This document shows, in pieces, positions 44,501 to 50,007 of a stretch of DNA of 50,007 bases (within the stretch, counting starts at the first letter, position 1; each line of letters opens with the position of its first letter). Below the pieces are notes generated by a model. It was not told where the DNA came from. It did no database searches and was given only the letters and a program-made list of their open reading frames with translations. This stretch comes from Nitrososphaeraceae archaeon (lineage in GTDB: Archaea > Thermoproteota > Nitrososphaeria > Nitrososphaerales > Nitrososphaeraceae): the NCBI GenBank assembly GCA_013114725.1, contig QCWD01000004.1, forward strand, positions 1 to 50,007, written 5' to 3'. The translations under genes were made by a program, and so were the position numbers.

Positions 44501-47500
44501 TAATATGTCCTGATGTAAAGCATGTAGTTGCTCATCACTAATGTCGGGCATATATCTTTTAGCTCTTGCTTTAAATTCCTCTAATGTAATCAATTCACCA
44601 ACAGGCAATTCTACATCAGCACGAAGCATTTTTAGATTGTTAAATTCATCTATAAATTCATTTACTTCATTGGCTAAATCAACAGGTCTTCCTCTTTTTA
44701 AAACAGTAAAAACCCCATTTTCAAAAGAGTAATTTTGGTATTTACTTCCTATTTTTCCAATAACATGATTGAATACAGTAACTATACTTGATGATGCCGC
44801 CGCTTTTGGAAAATTAGCTAAGAATTGTTTTTGTTCCTCTGTTAAATCTTCTTTTCCTACTTCTACGTTAGCAGCTTCTATTTCTGATTGAGTAGATGTC
44901 GCTGGTATTTTAGGTTTTGATACTTGTTCTTCTAATTCTTTTAGTTCTGCATCATATTTAGCATTGATTTTACTAATTTGATTTTTTTGAGTACTTTCAA
45001 TAGCATCAGCTACTTCATTTTTAAATGAATAATCCTTATTATAGTACTTAACAGTTATATCCTTATCAAGCATCATTCCTGCTGTATTTAATGCTTTTAT
45101 AGTAGTTTCTTCTTGAAATGCTTTCATTAAAGATTTATCTAATTCATCTTTAGTTTTAGAATTTCTGATATTTATAGCATCTTCAATCTGGTTAGATATT
45201 TCTTCTTGTCTTCTTCTTTCTATATCAGCTTTTTTAACTTCTATTTCTTCATAAGAAGTTACAACATCTTGAGATGAGGGGACTATTACTTCTGCATTCT
45301 CCCCAACTTCATTTTCCTCACTTACTACTTCTGTATTTTGTGCTTCTTGAAAAGGGGTAACTACATCAGTGACAACATTAGAATCATCTTCTTTTAAGGT
45401 TATCCGTGTTGGTAAAATCTCTTCAAAAGAAGTTCGCATTCTTATCTTGTTAGATACTTCTTTAAATTCTTCTTCCTGTGCTTTTTTATTAGCATAGAGG
45501 TTATTTAATTTTTCTACACCTTTTAAGAATTGGCTTTTTCTTATTTGTACTACTATTGGAGGATTTGTGTTATCTTCAAAGAAATCAATTAAAAGAGCAA
45601 TATCTTCAAAACTTAAAGGTGTACTTGAATATCCTTTATCACTATTTTTACTAGCCAATTGAGAAAGGACAATTTCAACATTAACTTTAAGCTGTGTTAA
45701 TAAAGCTCTATCTTCTGGAGTTCTTTCTGTTGCTAATAAAGCAATTGTTTCTCTTTGTATGTTAAGGAGTTTATTTTCTAAGGCGTTATAATCTATTCTT
45801 TCTTCGACTGAAAGATTAACTGTAATTCCTGTATTATACCCTGCTTCTAATTTATTTTGTATTTCCCTAATACCCTCAATAGCATACCCTAATAAATTTT
45901 TTGCTTTTAGCAAGTTAGACAAAGCAGCTGCATTTTTTCCTTTTACATCTTCTCTTATAGTTAGAAAAGTTCTTTGGAAACCTAACAATCTTTTTCTATT
46001 AGCATTAGCAATTCTTATCAAGGTTTTAGGAGCAATGCCCTGAGCAGCTTTTATTTTCTGAACAAAGCTATATGTTTTCTTTTTATTTTCAGTGATGTAA
46101 TAAAATTTAACTTCTCCTCTTAAATTAGTCTCCGTATTCCACTCATTACCATCTTTTGACAATTCTGTTTTTCTTGCTTCTACTCTTTCTTGGAATTGCT
46201 CCACTGTTTCATTACTACCTTTTTTGAGAATGTCAAAAACGCTGTCTTCTCCATAATATAAATCTATGATGCGTAAAACTGTTTTTAGAAATTCCCCCGC
46301 TTCTTTCTTTTTTTCTTCATCTTCTGATTTAAGATCTTCTTCTATCTGTACTATAAGTTCCCTAAAATTTTGCATTTGCGCTGCTTCTAAGGGACTAGTC
46401 TTTGTATTTTTACTAGTTTTTCTTGCTCTTTCTGCTTTTCTCGCTGCTTCTTTCTTTTTTTCTTCATCGAAAGCAACTGCTAATTTTATACAATCTTCGG
46501 GAGTAGTATTAACAGCATCATTACCTAATGTTTTAGCCTTAGCTAAGGCATGAACAAAGACAGACAAAGCATTCTTATATCTATCAAATTGTTTTTTTTC
46601 TTTTTCCGTTAAAAATTGTTTCTTTACAATAAAACTTAAAAAGAATTTTTCATGCCATGTTAATTCTTTAAGTGTAGTTTTTCTCTGTGCTGTCCATTTT
46701 GAGATTTGCTCTTTTAAAAGATTTGCAAAGGCTTCTTCTTTTCTAAACTCTTTCATAGTACTATAATCTTTCAATATGTCCATTAGTTCTTTATCAGGAT
46801 TTCTAACTAAAGAGCTTATATAATTAGACATAGCCTCAAGACCAGCAGGAGAAATCACTCTTAATAATATTCTTATTTGGAATTGGTACAGTTGAGTTTC
46901 CCAATCTTTTATAGGTTCAAATTCCTCATCGGTCATTTTATCCCCTGATAACTTAATAATCATAGGCTTAATAGGAAAAGTCCTCTCCACACCGTCTTTA
47001 TCTTTATAAGTCTTGTATATATTAGATATAATTAAATATGGGAATCCTTTATTAAAAGTATAATTCATATCCGGCAATCCCATTTTTGTCAATTCATTTT
47101 CTTCATTTGTTGTTGGTAAAAAGAATCTAATATGCAAGTTCTCAGCTTGTTCTGGAGTTAGAGATAATCCCTCTTCAAATTTTTTCCTTATATCAGAAAG
47201 ATTTACCTCATTTAATTCTTTTGAATAAGCAAAAGTTAATTTTCTTGCTGTGGCTAACTTATAAGGACTTTGTAACTGTACCGAAGTGTTTAGAAGATTC
47301 TTTTTCTTAGTTTCATTATGACCAAAACTCACACTCTCCTTATCTAATTCATTTATATTTATGTTTACATCATGTCTTTGTAAGCCTAAGATTTGATACT
47401 TACCTGTTGTACGTGTTTCTCTTACAGCATAAATATCTCCTTTTTCTTCCCCTTTAATTCTAACATAATAAACTTTATCATAGCGTGTTCCATCGCCATC

Positions 47501-50007
47501 AGTTAAAAAGCCATCAACAGTCTTAGTAACTGTATTATCAGGGTATTCTAATACATGACTGCCCTCTTCAATATCTAAATTAGCTAAAATTCTTTTTAAC
47601 TCTTTAAAATCCTCAATGGTTATTTCCTCTTCTGTTTCCGCTTCGTCTTCTTCTGTAAGGTAATAATAATCATCATTTTCTGGTGTGATGTGTTCATTAA
47701 AATAATCATTAGGAGATTCAAGAACTTCTTTTGCTTTTTCTTTTATTTTCTTTTTTTCAGCTGCCAAATCTGAAAATTTAGCATCTATTGCTGTTAGTAA
47801 TTGTTTTTGCCCATCTAATTTTTTACCGTTTAGTGCAAGTTCCGCCTCTACAATATCTTTATCTATTTTAGATTTTTGCGTTCTTGCCTTATTTTGTAAT
47901 TTCTTAATTTCAGCCTCTATCTCTTTTCCTCTCTTAATTACTACCTTCCTAAATTCTTTAAGTTGTTCGGGGTCATCAGGCAAATTATCTGTTCCTACTT
48001 TCTCTCCAACAGCACGAAGTTCGTTAAATTCAGCATTGAATTGCTCCTCTCTTTTATCTTCTATTTCTTTCTTTTTCGCTAATGCTTTATTTAAACTATC
48101 TTCTAACTTTAAAAGGATTTCTTCTAATTTAGGAATAATAATAGTTAATTTGTTGCGATTATTTATAAACTGAACTTTTGTTTCTATTTCCAAAGGTTCT
48201 TTTATAGCCTCAGCAAGATTTATGCTTGTTTTTTCAATTTCCCTTAAAAGACCGTTTATATCGTGCATTTTAGTTTTTAACTTTTCAATGTTTAATTCTA
48301 TTTCAGAAAGATCTACAAGGTCTTCTATATGAAAAGAAAGATCTTTTACAGCAGTTTCAAAAAACTCAAGACTAAAACTAACATCATTATGTAAATCACG
48401 TAACTTTTGCTGTTTTTCAGCTTCTGCTTCTGCTGCTTTTTCTTGCTCTTTTTGTGCTTCCTCTATTGCTATTAATCGATTTAATTCCTCCTCCTGTCTT
48501 TTAATTTCTTGACGTTTATTCTCCTCTTTTTGAAGATTTTCCTGTTGTTGTCCTAATGCTTTTAGTTCTGCATCATATTTAGCATTTATTTCTTCCTTAG
48601 TTTGTATTTGTTCTTGAGAAAATATTACATATTCCATTGCATCTGGATTGTTCAAATTAGTATCTAATCCCTTAATCACAATGTTATGCTCTATTGCATA
48701 ATCTCTATATATCTCTGAATACTCTCTTCTATCAGCCCAATTATAATTATCTCCATAAGCTGAAATTTGTTCTCTCTTTAATCCAAATTCCTTTAATATC
48801 TCTCTAATCCTATTAAACTGGTTATCTATTAAATATTTAGGGTGAATATAAAAATTCCCATCTGTAAGTTTAACTAAATCTCCAGAATCTACAAGCCTTT
48901 CCAAATTACTGCTATCACCAGTTACTCTATAAAAGTCATTCTTGATATTTTTGGTAACTTGTACTACTTTAACTCCGGGTTTTAATAAGAAACTACTTAC
49001 CTGTTTGCCATAATTTTTTGCAGAACTGAAAGAATTAGTAAAATATAACCCCAGTCCATAAAAGCCAAAATCTCTGGCTCCAAGCTTAGATTTGTCTATT
49101 TTGTCTATTTTAGTTTCTCCACCATGATGTAACTCAATCTGATTTAATTCTTCTTGTCTTCTTCTTTCTATATAAGCTTTTTTAGCCTTTATTTCAGATT
49201 GAGTAATTTCTTGTGATGAAATTTCAGCTTGTATTGAAGTAGATTGTCCTAATGCTTTTAGTTCTGCATCATATTTAGCGTTGATTTTATCTATATGTGT
49301 TTGGTTAGGGTTTTCATCTACATTGGTTGATTGAGGTGTAGAACTTACCCAATTTTTAAATCCTTCTATATCTTGTTTAGAACCTAGTATATGAATTTGT
49401 TCTGGTTCAAATACTACAATTTGATTTTCACCAGCATCATATATCCTATTATCTGATTGCTTTCCTCCTTTCAACAAAAGACCATCAGAATTTTCCTTTA
49501 AACTACTACTATTGTCATAATTATCAAACCAATCTTTTACAGTTAAGTTTTTAGGATTTTTTATATTAATAATTGCTTGTTCAGCTATACCTTTATTATT
49601 CAGTATGTACTTTTGAAATTCTTTAGCATCTTTTTCAATTTGTTCTTTAGTAGCTCCCATTTTTTCAAAGAAAGCTATTTCAGATTTTATTTGTTCAATG
49701 GTAGGATTTAATCCAAATTTATTTACAACCCCTTGTATTATTGAATCATCAAATTCATCACCTTTATATTTAATAGCATAAATATTAGCAGCATTTTTAT
49801 CGTCTGTAAAAAATATACCTAATTCTTTACTTTTTTTGTTAGTTTGATTTTCTGTTTTTCCACGATAAACAATATCTTTTACTTTACTATCAGGAAATAT
49901 AGTATCAAGATATTGAGAATATAGTTGTAAAGCTTGTTGTTTTTGTTGTGGGGTTATTTCATTACGTTTTCTTTTAATTTTATCTTTTTCAGCTTGTTCT
50001 TTAATTT
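35567..50007 (-). CDS. giant polyvalent protein with ART modules, zincin and phage RNA polymerase core (5' partial, at least 4812 aa)
   Basis: The frame is open to the right edge, so the N-terminus lies outside. Numbering here counts from the Met at 49660. Module 1 (upstream of and through residue ~115): VYRG...GIFFTDDKNAA and later ENQIVVFEPEQIHILGS, an ADP-ribosyltransferase-like fold. Module 2 (175-350): HHGG, GLYFTNSFSSA, MEYVIFSQEQI, an H-Y-E type ART. Residues 360-640 are coiled coil. H1754-ELF-H1758, with Glu in WEEIL downstream, is a zincin. SAFMLPERL (about 3030) and GVRIPTTEIHSATPL...GADFDVDSMFVI (D3373, D3375, D3377) match the two-barrel RNA polymerase core of crAss-like phages. 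The polymerase probably travels in the virion and starts transcription. Size is more than twice that of known examples such as the phi14:2 polymerase protein. Confidence 0.8.
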   Translation of the reverse strand, partial: IKEQAEKDKIKRKRNEITPQQKQQALQLYSQYLDTIFPDSKVKDIVYRGKTENQTNKKSKELGIFFTDDKNAANIYAIKYKGDEFDDSIIQGVVNKFGLNPTIEQIKSEIAFFEKMGATKEQIEKDAKEFQKYILNNKGIAEQAIINIKNPKNLTVKDWFDNYDNSSSLKENSDGLLLKGGKQSDNRIYDAGENQIVVFEPEQIHILGSKQDIEGFKNWVSSTPQSTNVDENPNQTHIDKINAKYDAELKALGQSTSIQAEISSQEITQSEIKAKKAYIERRRQEELNQIELHHGGETKIDKIDKSKLGARDFGFYGLGLYFTNSFSSAKNYGKQVSSFLLKPGVKVVQVTKNIKNDFYRVTGDSSNLERLVDSGDLVKLTDGNFYIHPKYLIDNQFNRIREILKEFGLKREQISAYGDNYNWADRREYSEIYRDYAIEHNIVIKGLDTNLNNPDAMEYVIFSQEQIQTKEEINAKYDAELKALGQQQENLQKEENKRQEIKRQEEELNRLIAIEEAQKEQEKAAEAEAEKQQKLRDLHNDVSFSLEFFETAVKDLSFHIEDLVDLSEIELNIEKLKTKMHDINGLLREIEKTSINLAEAIKEPLEIETKVQFINNRNKLTIIIPKLEEILLKLEDSLNKALAKKKEIEDKREEQFNAEFNELRAVGEKVGTDNLPDDPEQLKEFRKVVIKRGKEIEAEIKKLQNKARTQKSKIDKDIVEAELALNGKKLDGQKQLLTAIDAKFSDLAAEKKKIKEKAKEVLESPNDYFNEHITPENDDYYYLTEEDEAETEEEITIEDFKELKRILANLDIEEGSHVLEYPDNTVTKTVDGFLTDGDGTRYDKVYYVRIKGEEKGDIYAVRETRTTGKYQILGLQRHDVNININELDKESVSFGHNETKKKNLLNTSVQLQSPYKLATARKLTFAYSKELNEVNLSDIRKKFEEGLSLTPEQAENLHIRFFLPTTNEENELTKMGLPDMNYTFNKGFPYLIISNIYKTYKDKDGVERTFPIKPMIIKLSGDKMTDEEFEPIKDWETQLYQFQIRILLRVISPAGLEAMSNYISSLVRNPDKELMDILKDYSTMKEFRKEEAFANLLKEQISKWTAQRKTTLKELTWHEKFFLSFIVKKQFLTEKEKKQFDRYKNALSVFVHALAKAKTLGNDAVNTTPEDCIKLAVAFDEEKKKEAARKAERARKTSKNTKTSPLEAAQMQNFRELIVQIEEDLKSEDEEKKKEAGEFLKTVLRIIDLYYGEDSVFDILKKGSNETVEQFQERVEARKTELSKDGNEWNTETNLRGEVKFYYITENKKKTYSFVQKIKAAQGIAPKTLIRIANANRKRLLGFQRTFLTIREDVKGKNAAALSNLLKAKNLLGYAIEGIREIQNKLEAGYNTGITVNLSVEERIDYNALENKLLNIQRETIALLATERTPEDRALLTQLKVNVEIVLSQLASKNSDKGYSSTPLSFEDIALLIDFFEDNTNPPIVVQIRKSQFLKGVEKLNNLYANKKAQEEEFKEVSNKIRMRTSFEEILPTRITLKEDDSNVVTDVVTPFQEAQNTEVVSEENEVGENAEVIVPSSQDVVTSYEEIEVKKADIERRRQEEISNQIEDAINIRNSKTKDELDKSLMKAFQEETTIKALNTAGMMLDKDITVKYYNKDYSFKNEVADAIESTQKNQISKINAKYDAELKELEEQVSKPKIPATSTQSEIEAANVEVGKEDLTEEQKQFLANFPKAAASSSIVTVFNHVIGKIGSKYQNYSFENGVFTVLKRGRPVDLANEVNEFIDEFNNLKMLRADVELPVGELITLEEFKARAKRYMPDISDEQLHALHQDILQELAGGVSVRGMVRGLDVFVELEDGKVRANVVKHELFHRIFGYYLQGVDKQRLYEAYVELYGETPSRMEWEEILTRKFQTFPDLKSRPKNFLYRLYLKVMKFLNLINDYDYEINKLFTEIEQGKHSVILSPEESFWGSSREEPRFYEGDIQKDYGTVETFMAAKRSLHYFIAELTGNIIKVNRLGEFVQLSGTESNLGNLSNEELFVKVITHIRDENNQDEGFKILREKFKGFKLNKKENQEEQRLFTSMMRVFIPDFQLPFSSAQAIAASTQEVMGEEEEVTIDTELETSKGLKSHIERKENISYEDSANILTKIFLNTFVFVSSNGRKILVEPNFAYVKSVQILNGLNFNQQNSDTRSFEEFLSAQIDAAVIKEGNNALTKAIGERIKIIIKKASTPVAPESPVVFLNPNTAALPNYDAISAFLKDSEYSEKEAEELFLKFEEIAYEERFKIVDGQNILKTETELLRRQLELPNGKRVTLFHINRRAGRTYADFFQDVGTNILDAESAKKDFQRAWNRDLLASLHVSLVSLRERAPYTYVKEKNYGVAVLKYFPTVMLSVDQRIKEDIKNLFADVEKRAALSEAFRDVFGNALVLADFADATMFGKSNEEHQKNRNSTYYFASSVLNELATQEKFNAYVDSLPLEQREKTTFESYIKAAFKKAMEDEIKSHELLKKDTGLTEKEVIAKTKIEKRIKGFVKHLMPKVTNNSLLEAKFEEMRKVDLNALKFLAKANLAYLSIKGKTIPLTIPALEKATKYVTELGAGAPSISYSQMLPEMLVRLLGFSDPVFTAEDVDKISFFGFSLIRTYSQESDERQTAPKVLTEKTFKKNKKSKKSSTSAVEEESNEKITGQNVENGEGIINFETEEDTEEFPELITVQLSRNHAQDLNRLARVLSKSNDFIRESTYRGSDGKKNYNFTLSSSAHRNARALIPRTAENFPLPKHFDFPFYKANPLQKDMFRPIAMQEHDKSREKDRHTEYKSETISQYWERNFVGGFLSTLFSDRAEVVEFLDPAEDRPSLIALRFNMLNEEQLKNLYAGLLHQLTLRPEKLPTSTVYNSKSLINLEKLETLLNADKDLLEDLKKKVTEQESFLVNNYDIQAIINKFKNKEGSNFAELTDKEYKVMAEYLMVMFEEDAAAIAKEMLMASKFDLPGNMQTLTKHLGKYGLSQEAINYFDRGGDRDGDAFRIKRTYGEALNFESPDVIALHNALTDIVKLWLRHAYPHNYLAQQLISGDVAHTKSSQDRLKRLGGSHAPGSVGLISSDFHVPKTFKTAVIEELQGDMFSALAEFEKLGKYPVKDGVSPFNALDGSAFMLPERLEMLQRMFGEASQPTSLVKSAHYEIREKEIILVKSNTTVLSKAFIEAKNMPGEDIVREKLKNFVANLRALGVDEAIPPSSLKIGERKPIPIAKLLNGRLTEKEIQDFSQTSVLTLSNDEYKIQLDPVHVTEEAITNPSQLPYFLNIMEQSVEEAGAIYESMAELYDLSLEETLPKFSDLEKIKAQVIKKVKGNNASDYIELLNSGADINYPMIGVRTLNNAIASFSKSTVELKFSGGKMVLVPDLGIERRVDKKKRRLKPVIDDKGLLYYEALLPRYMEKYVHLGDIFGVRIPTTEIHSATPLRIVGFYDNNGTNGIVVPYELIKVTGADFDVDSMFVIRPESISDRAGLRLLLHQKFSSYKEQLVDNWKNLEKAAFTLLTIERNKEELMNLQNYKDAAPEGGEDRRYTRVFNWKNKSKTSMSTSLAQLDLELEKTKAEMIEMFKNSISEVTTYDEKIENLEKTLEQGRGKKIENELKRTIKNRNALFETPVNELIEGIKNLPSNFAGIIVDENKRKTFDEAALSALKQEISETSDEVLKKLLKSKLKVMLKNKIFVNYMQVLQKPQTRGRMLSPISTDAFNKKGENFKNDGLYAEGTVNRYIQDLKLNQFLKDKGLNREDIDAATIKKITTLLKEYDLSNPLDKARAYRSVFDGADLTGIFANFAKSLAYEIRSGLAIGTSTKIGTFNVSLNKIQTEYLSKLLELESELITELSKQLKREKVPDKLLRKRLSIVRNHIDLVLANVKSTDEEATLTTFERRFFELDKDHVRTAPTIKSFLGIDTTQLVGLTDELKVWEVIDSLVNAAIDNLKEQILSIINANKITAEAIAASVALGLDINTTALIFNQDIIKELQFQHSSALKAMLIKQVGKEAYEGLIKSMKEANVDSNIVGIMETYFEEVEKSPVNKVERTEEKTEEKTERLIATEIVKVSADVSNTQDGENVVPEEVDERENEVDILELLDNNTALFGKMKSSEQREKEEKGRKFPFLTVQELEDNFGKEGTPLFRLKVLMLFSKLAKIGSDINSLALAIGSLKSIPADAIKVQRMLENMEKFRNNKELLGEDIYETLPHVKAATNVLSTLNSEVFEKYFYRFSKIFKEEIVRRVRAEGIKLNSSDTIIDESLVSNEFFNYALTNELSNVYETPEGESKPLQITVTFKSGQNEIHKTYTGTAAYTYLVSEELLKIKNDYTAAKKQAEQDKVPFKTNFLLEGLEISQNIYGSYNVRFTLGVNLTDISVAQLKEAVNAIPTGWNPETKEFASTITSPELMKKLFHISVITNGMSAGQNTFNKGLPTILHKEASIRLGNRLKTLKENPEKFRAEAERFLFHLAAKYPHALPFVTKNMGTLQFTEVASATGDTNRIYDGIFTTEDKTVNFHYDLSFEVKDIDSMPRFIQTGKYKTAYVLIFSHSTEGEEGTKPKNFAYYKKLPKNRLYNINKVEEVAPIGDTLFTQEEYFRTDVPYFKEDAFSVDSDGFVTIYSAKIKEQAYADTFFLSKNSVPDNTDRILVEKVGEKFKISEKPALVITESFKYQLEAELEHLLFSKKENKLIKKEEFAAYEGLVTLLNEELKKIGVVFYNTETKESNPAMGIIRLKDVVVDREAFKTIEVTDFQLPKEGLDKFSLFSRVFLNSALNQEQTEENADTEEDCQGE
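44927..44969 (-). repeat. linker repeat, copy C (INAKYDAELKELEE)
   Basis: Third copy, about 1200 residues further into the protein; the central 25 bases (44938-44962) match copies A and B exactly and the end has diverged. Confidence 0.8.
45200..45236 (-). repeat. entry-linker repeat, copy C (IERRRQEE)
   Basis: Encodes KKADIERRRQEE before a 70-residue unknown insert, which is then followed by linker copy C at 44927. The same entry and exit linkers frame the second ART-like module. Confidence 0.85.
48548..48590 (-). repeat. linker repeat, copy B (INAKYDAELKALGQ)
   Basis: Second copy of the same linker, directly after the second ART-like module and before the long coiled coil. Differs from copy A at only a few bases. 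Confidence 0.85.
49148..49184 (-). repeat. entry-linker repeat, copy A (IERRRQEE)
   Basis: Encodes KKAYIERRRQEE just before the second ART-like module. One base differs over 37 from 45200-45236. Confidence 0.85.
49244..49286 (-). repeat. linker repeat, copy A (INAKYDAELKALGQ)
   Basis: Inside the giant gene, this 43-base segment encodes INAKYDAELKALGQ between the two ART-like modules. It is nearly identical to 48548-48590 and close to 44927-44969. Confidence 0.85.

Noticed and set aside
1-50007. tRNA genes, CRISPR arrays, insertion sequences
   Set aside because: There are almost no gaps long enough for tRNA genes, no regular direct repeats with spacers, and no transposase; the HTH protein at 27558 lacks any catalytic domain.
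1-50007. Recoded stop codons, as in some crAss-like phages
   Set aside because: TAA, TAG and TGA all end genes at sensible places here and the giant frames read through with the standard code.

Overview
The window is about 50 kb of AT-rich, almost gap-free coding sequence that reads as part of a tailed-phage genome. It most resembles a large crAss-like (Crassvirales-type) or related phage of a Bacteroidetes host. The evidence is the architecture: a plus-strand block of small, overlapping genes plus replication and nucleotide-metabolism genes (1-31289) meets a minus-strand block of giant genes (31347 to the right edge) at an intrinsic terminator. The largest minus-strand gene carries the DFDVD active-site motif of the large phage RNA polymerases. 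The crAss-like assignment is inference from motifs; no database search was possible.

Layout. 1-6 kb: the end of a gene and about 18 small genes, mostly unknown, including coiled-coil proteins, a degenerate ABC/AAA-type ATPase, a lipoprotein, a secreted protein, a membrane protein and a tandem gene duplication with an internal deletion. 6-12 kb: a tightly coupled operon containing a vWA-domain protein, an E2/UBC-like protein, a JAB/MPN peptidase and a ThiF/E1-like enzyme, a near-complete ubiquitin-like conjugation cassette. 11.7-13.3 kb: a probable lysis or cell-wall module (LysM lipoprotein, GH73-like glucosaminidase, small membrane protein). 13.7-24.3 kb: replication and recombination (family A DNA polymerase, DnaB-type helicase, Sak4-like ATPase, TOPRIM primase and two PD-(D/E)XK nucleases). 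24.3-26.5 kb: small unknown proteins and a degenerate macro domain. 26.5-31.3 kb: thymidylate synthase ThyX, an HTH protein, class II (B12-dependent) ribonucleotide reductase, an adenine/cytosine DNA methyltransferase and a DarG-like macro-domain protein. 31.3-50 kb, minus strand: a 1405-residue protein with zincin and PD-(D/E)XK motifs, and a giant polyvalent protein of at least 4812 residues with two ADP-ribosyltransferase-like modules, a zincin motif and the RNA polymerase core, running off the right edge.

How it may work together (inference): the minus-strand giants are probably virion-carried proteins injected with the DNA, with the polymerase transcribing the first genes. The plus-strand genes replicate the genome, supply deoxynucleotides, methylate DNA and lyse the cell. 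The E1-E2-JAB-vWA cassette and the ADP-ribose theme (ART modules in the putative virion protein, macro domains in the plus-strand block) look like two host-interaction or anti-defence systems and are the most interesting parts of the window.
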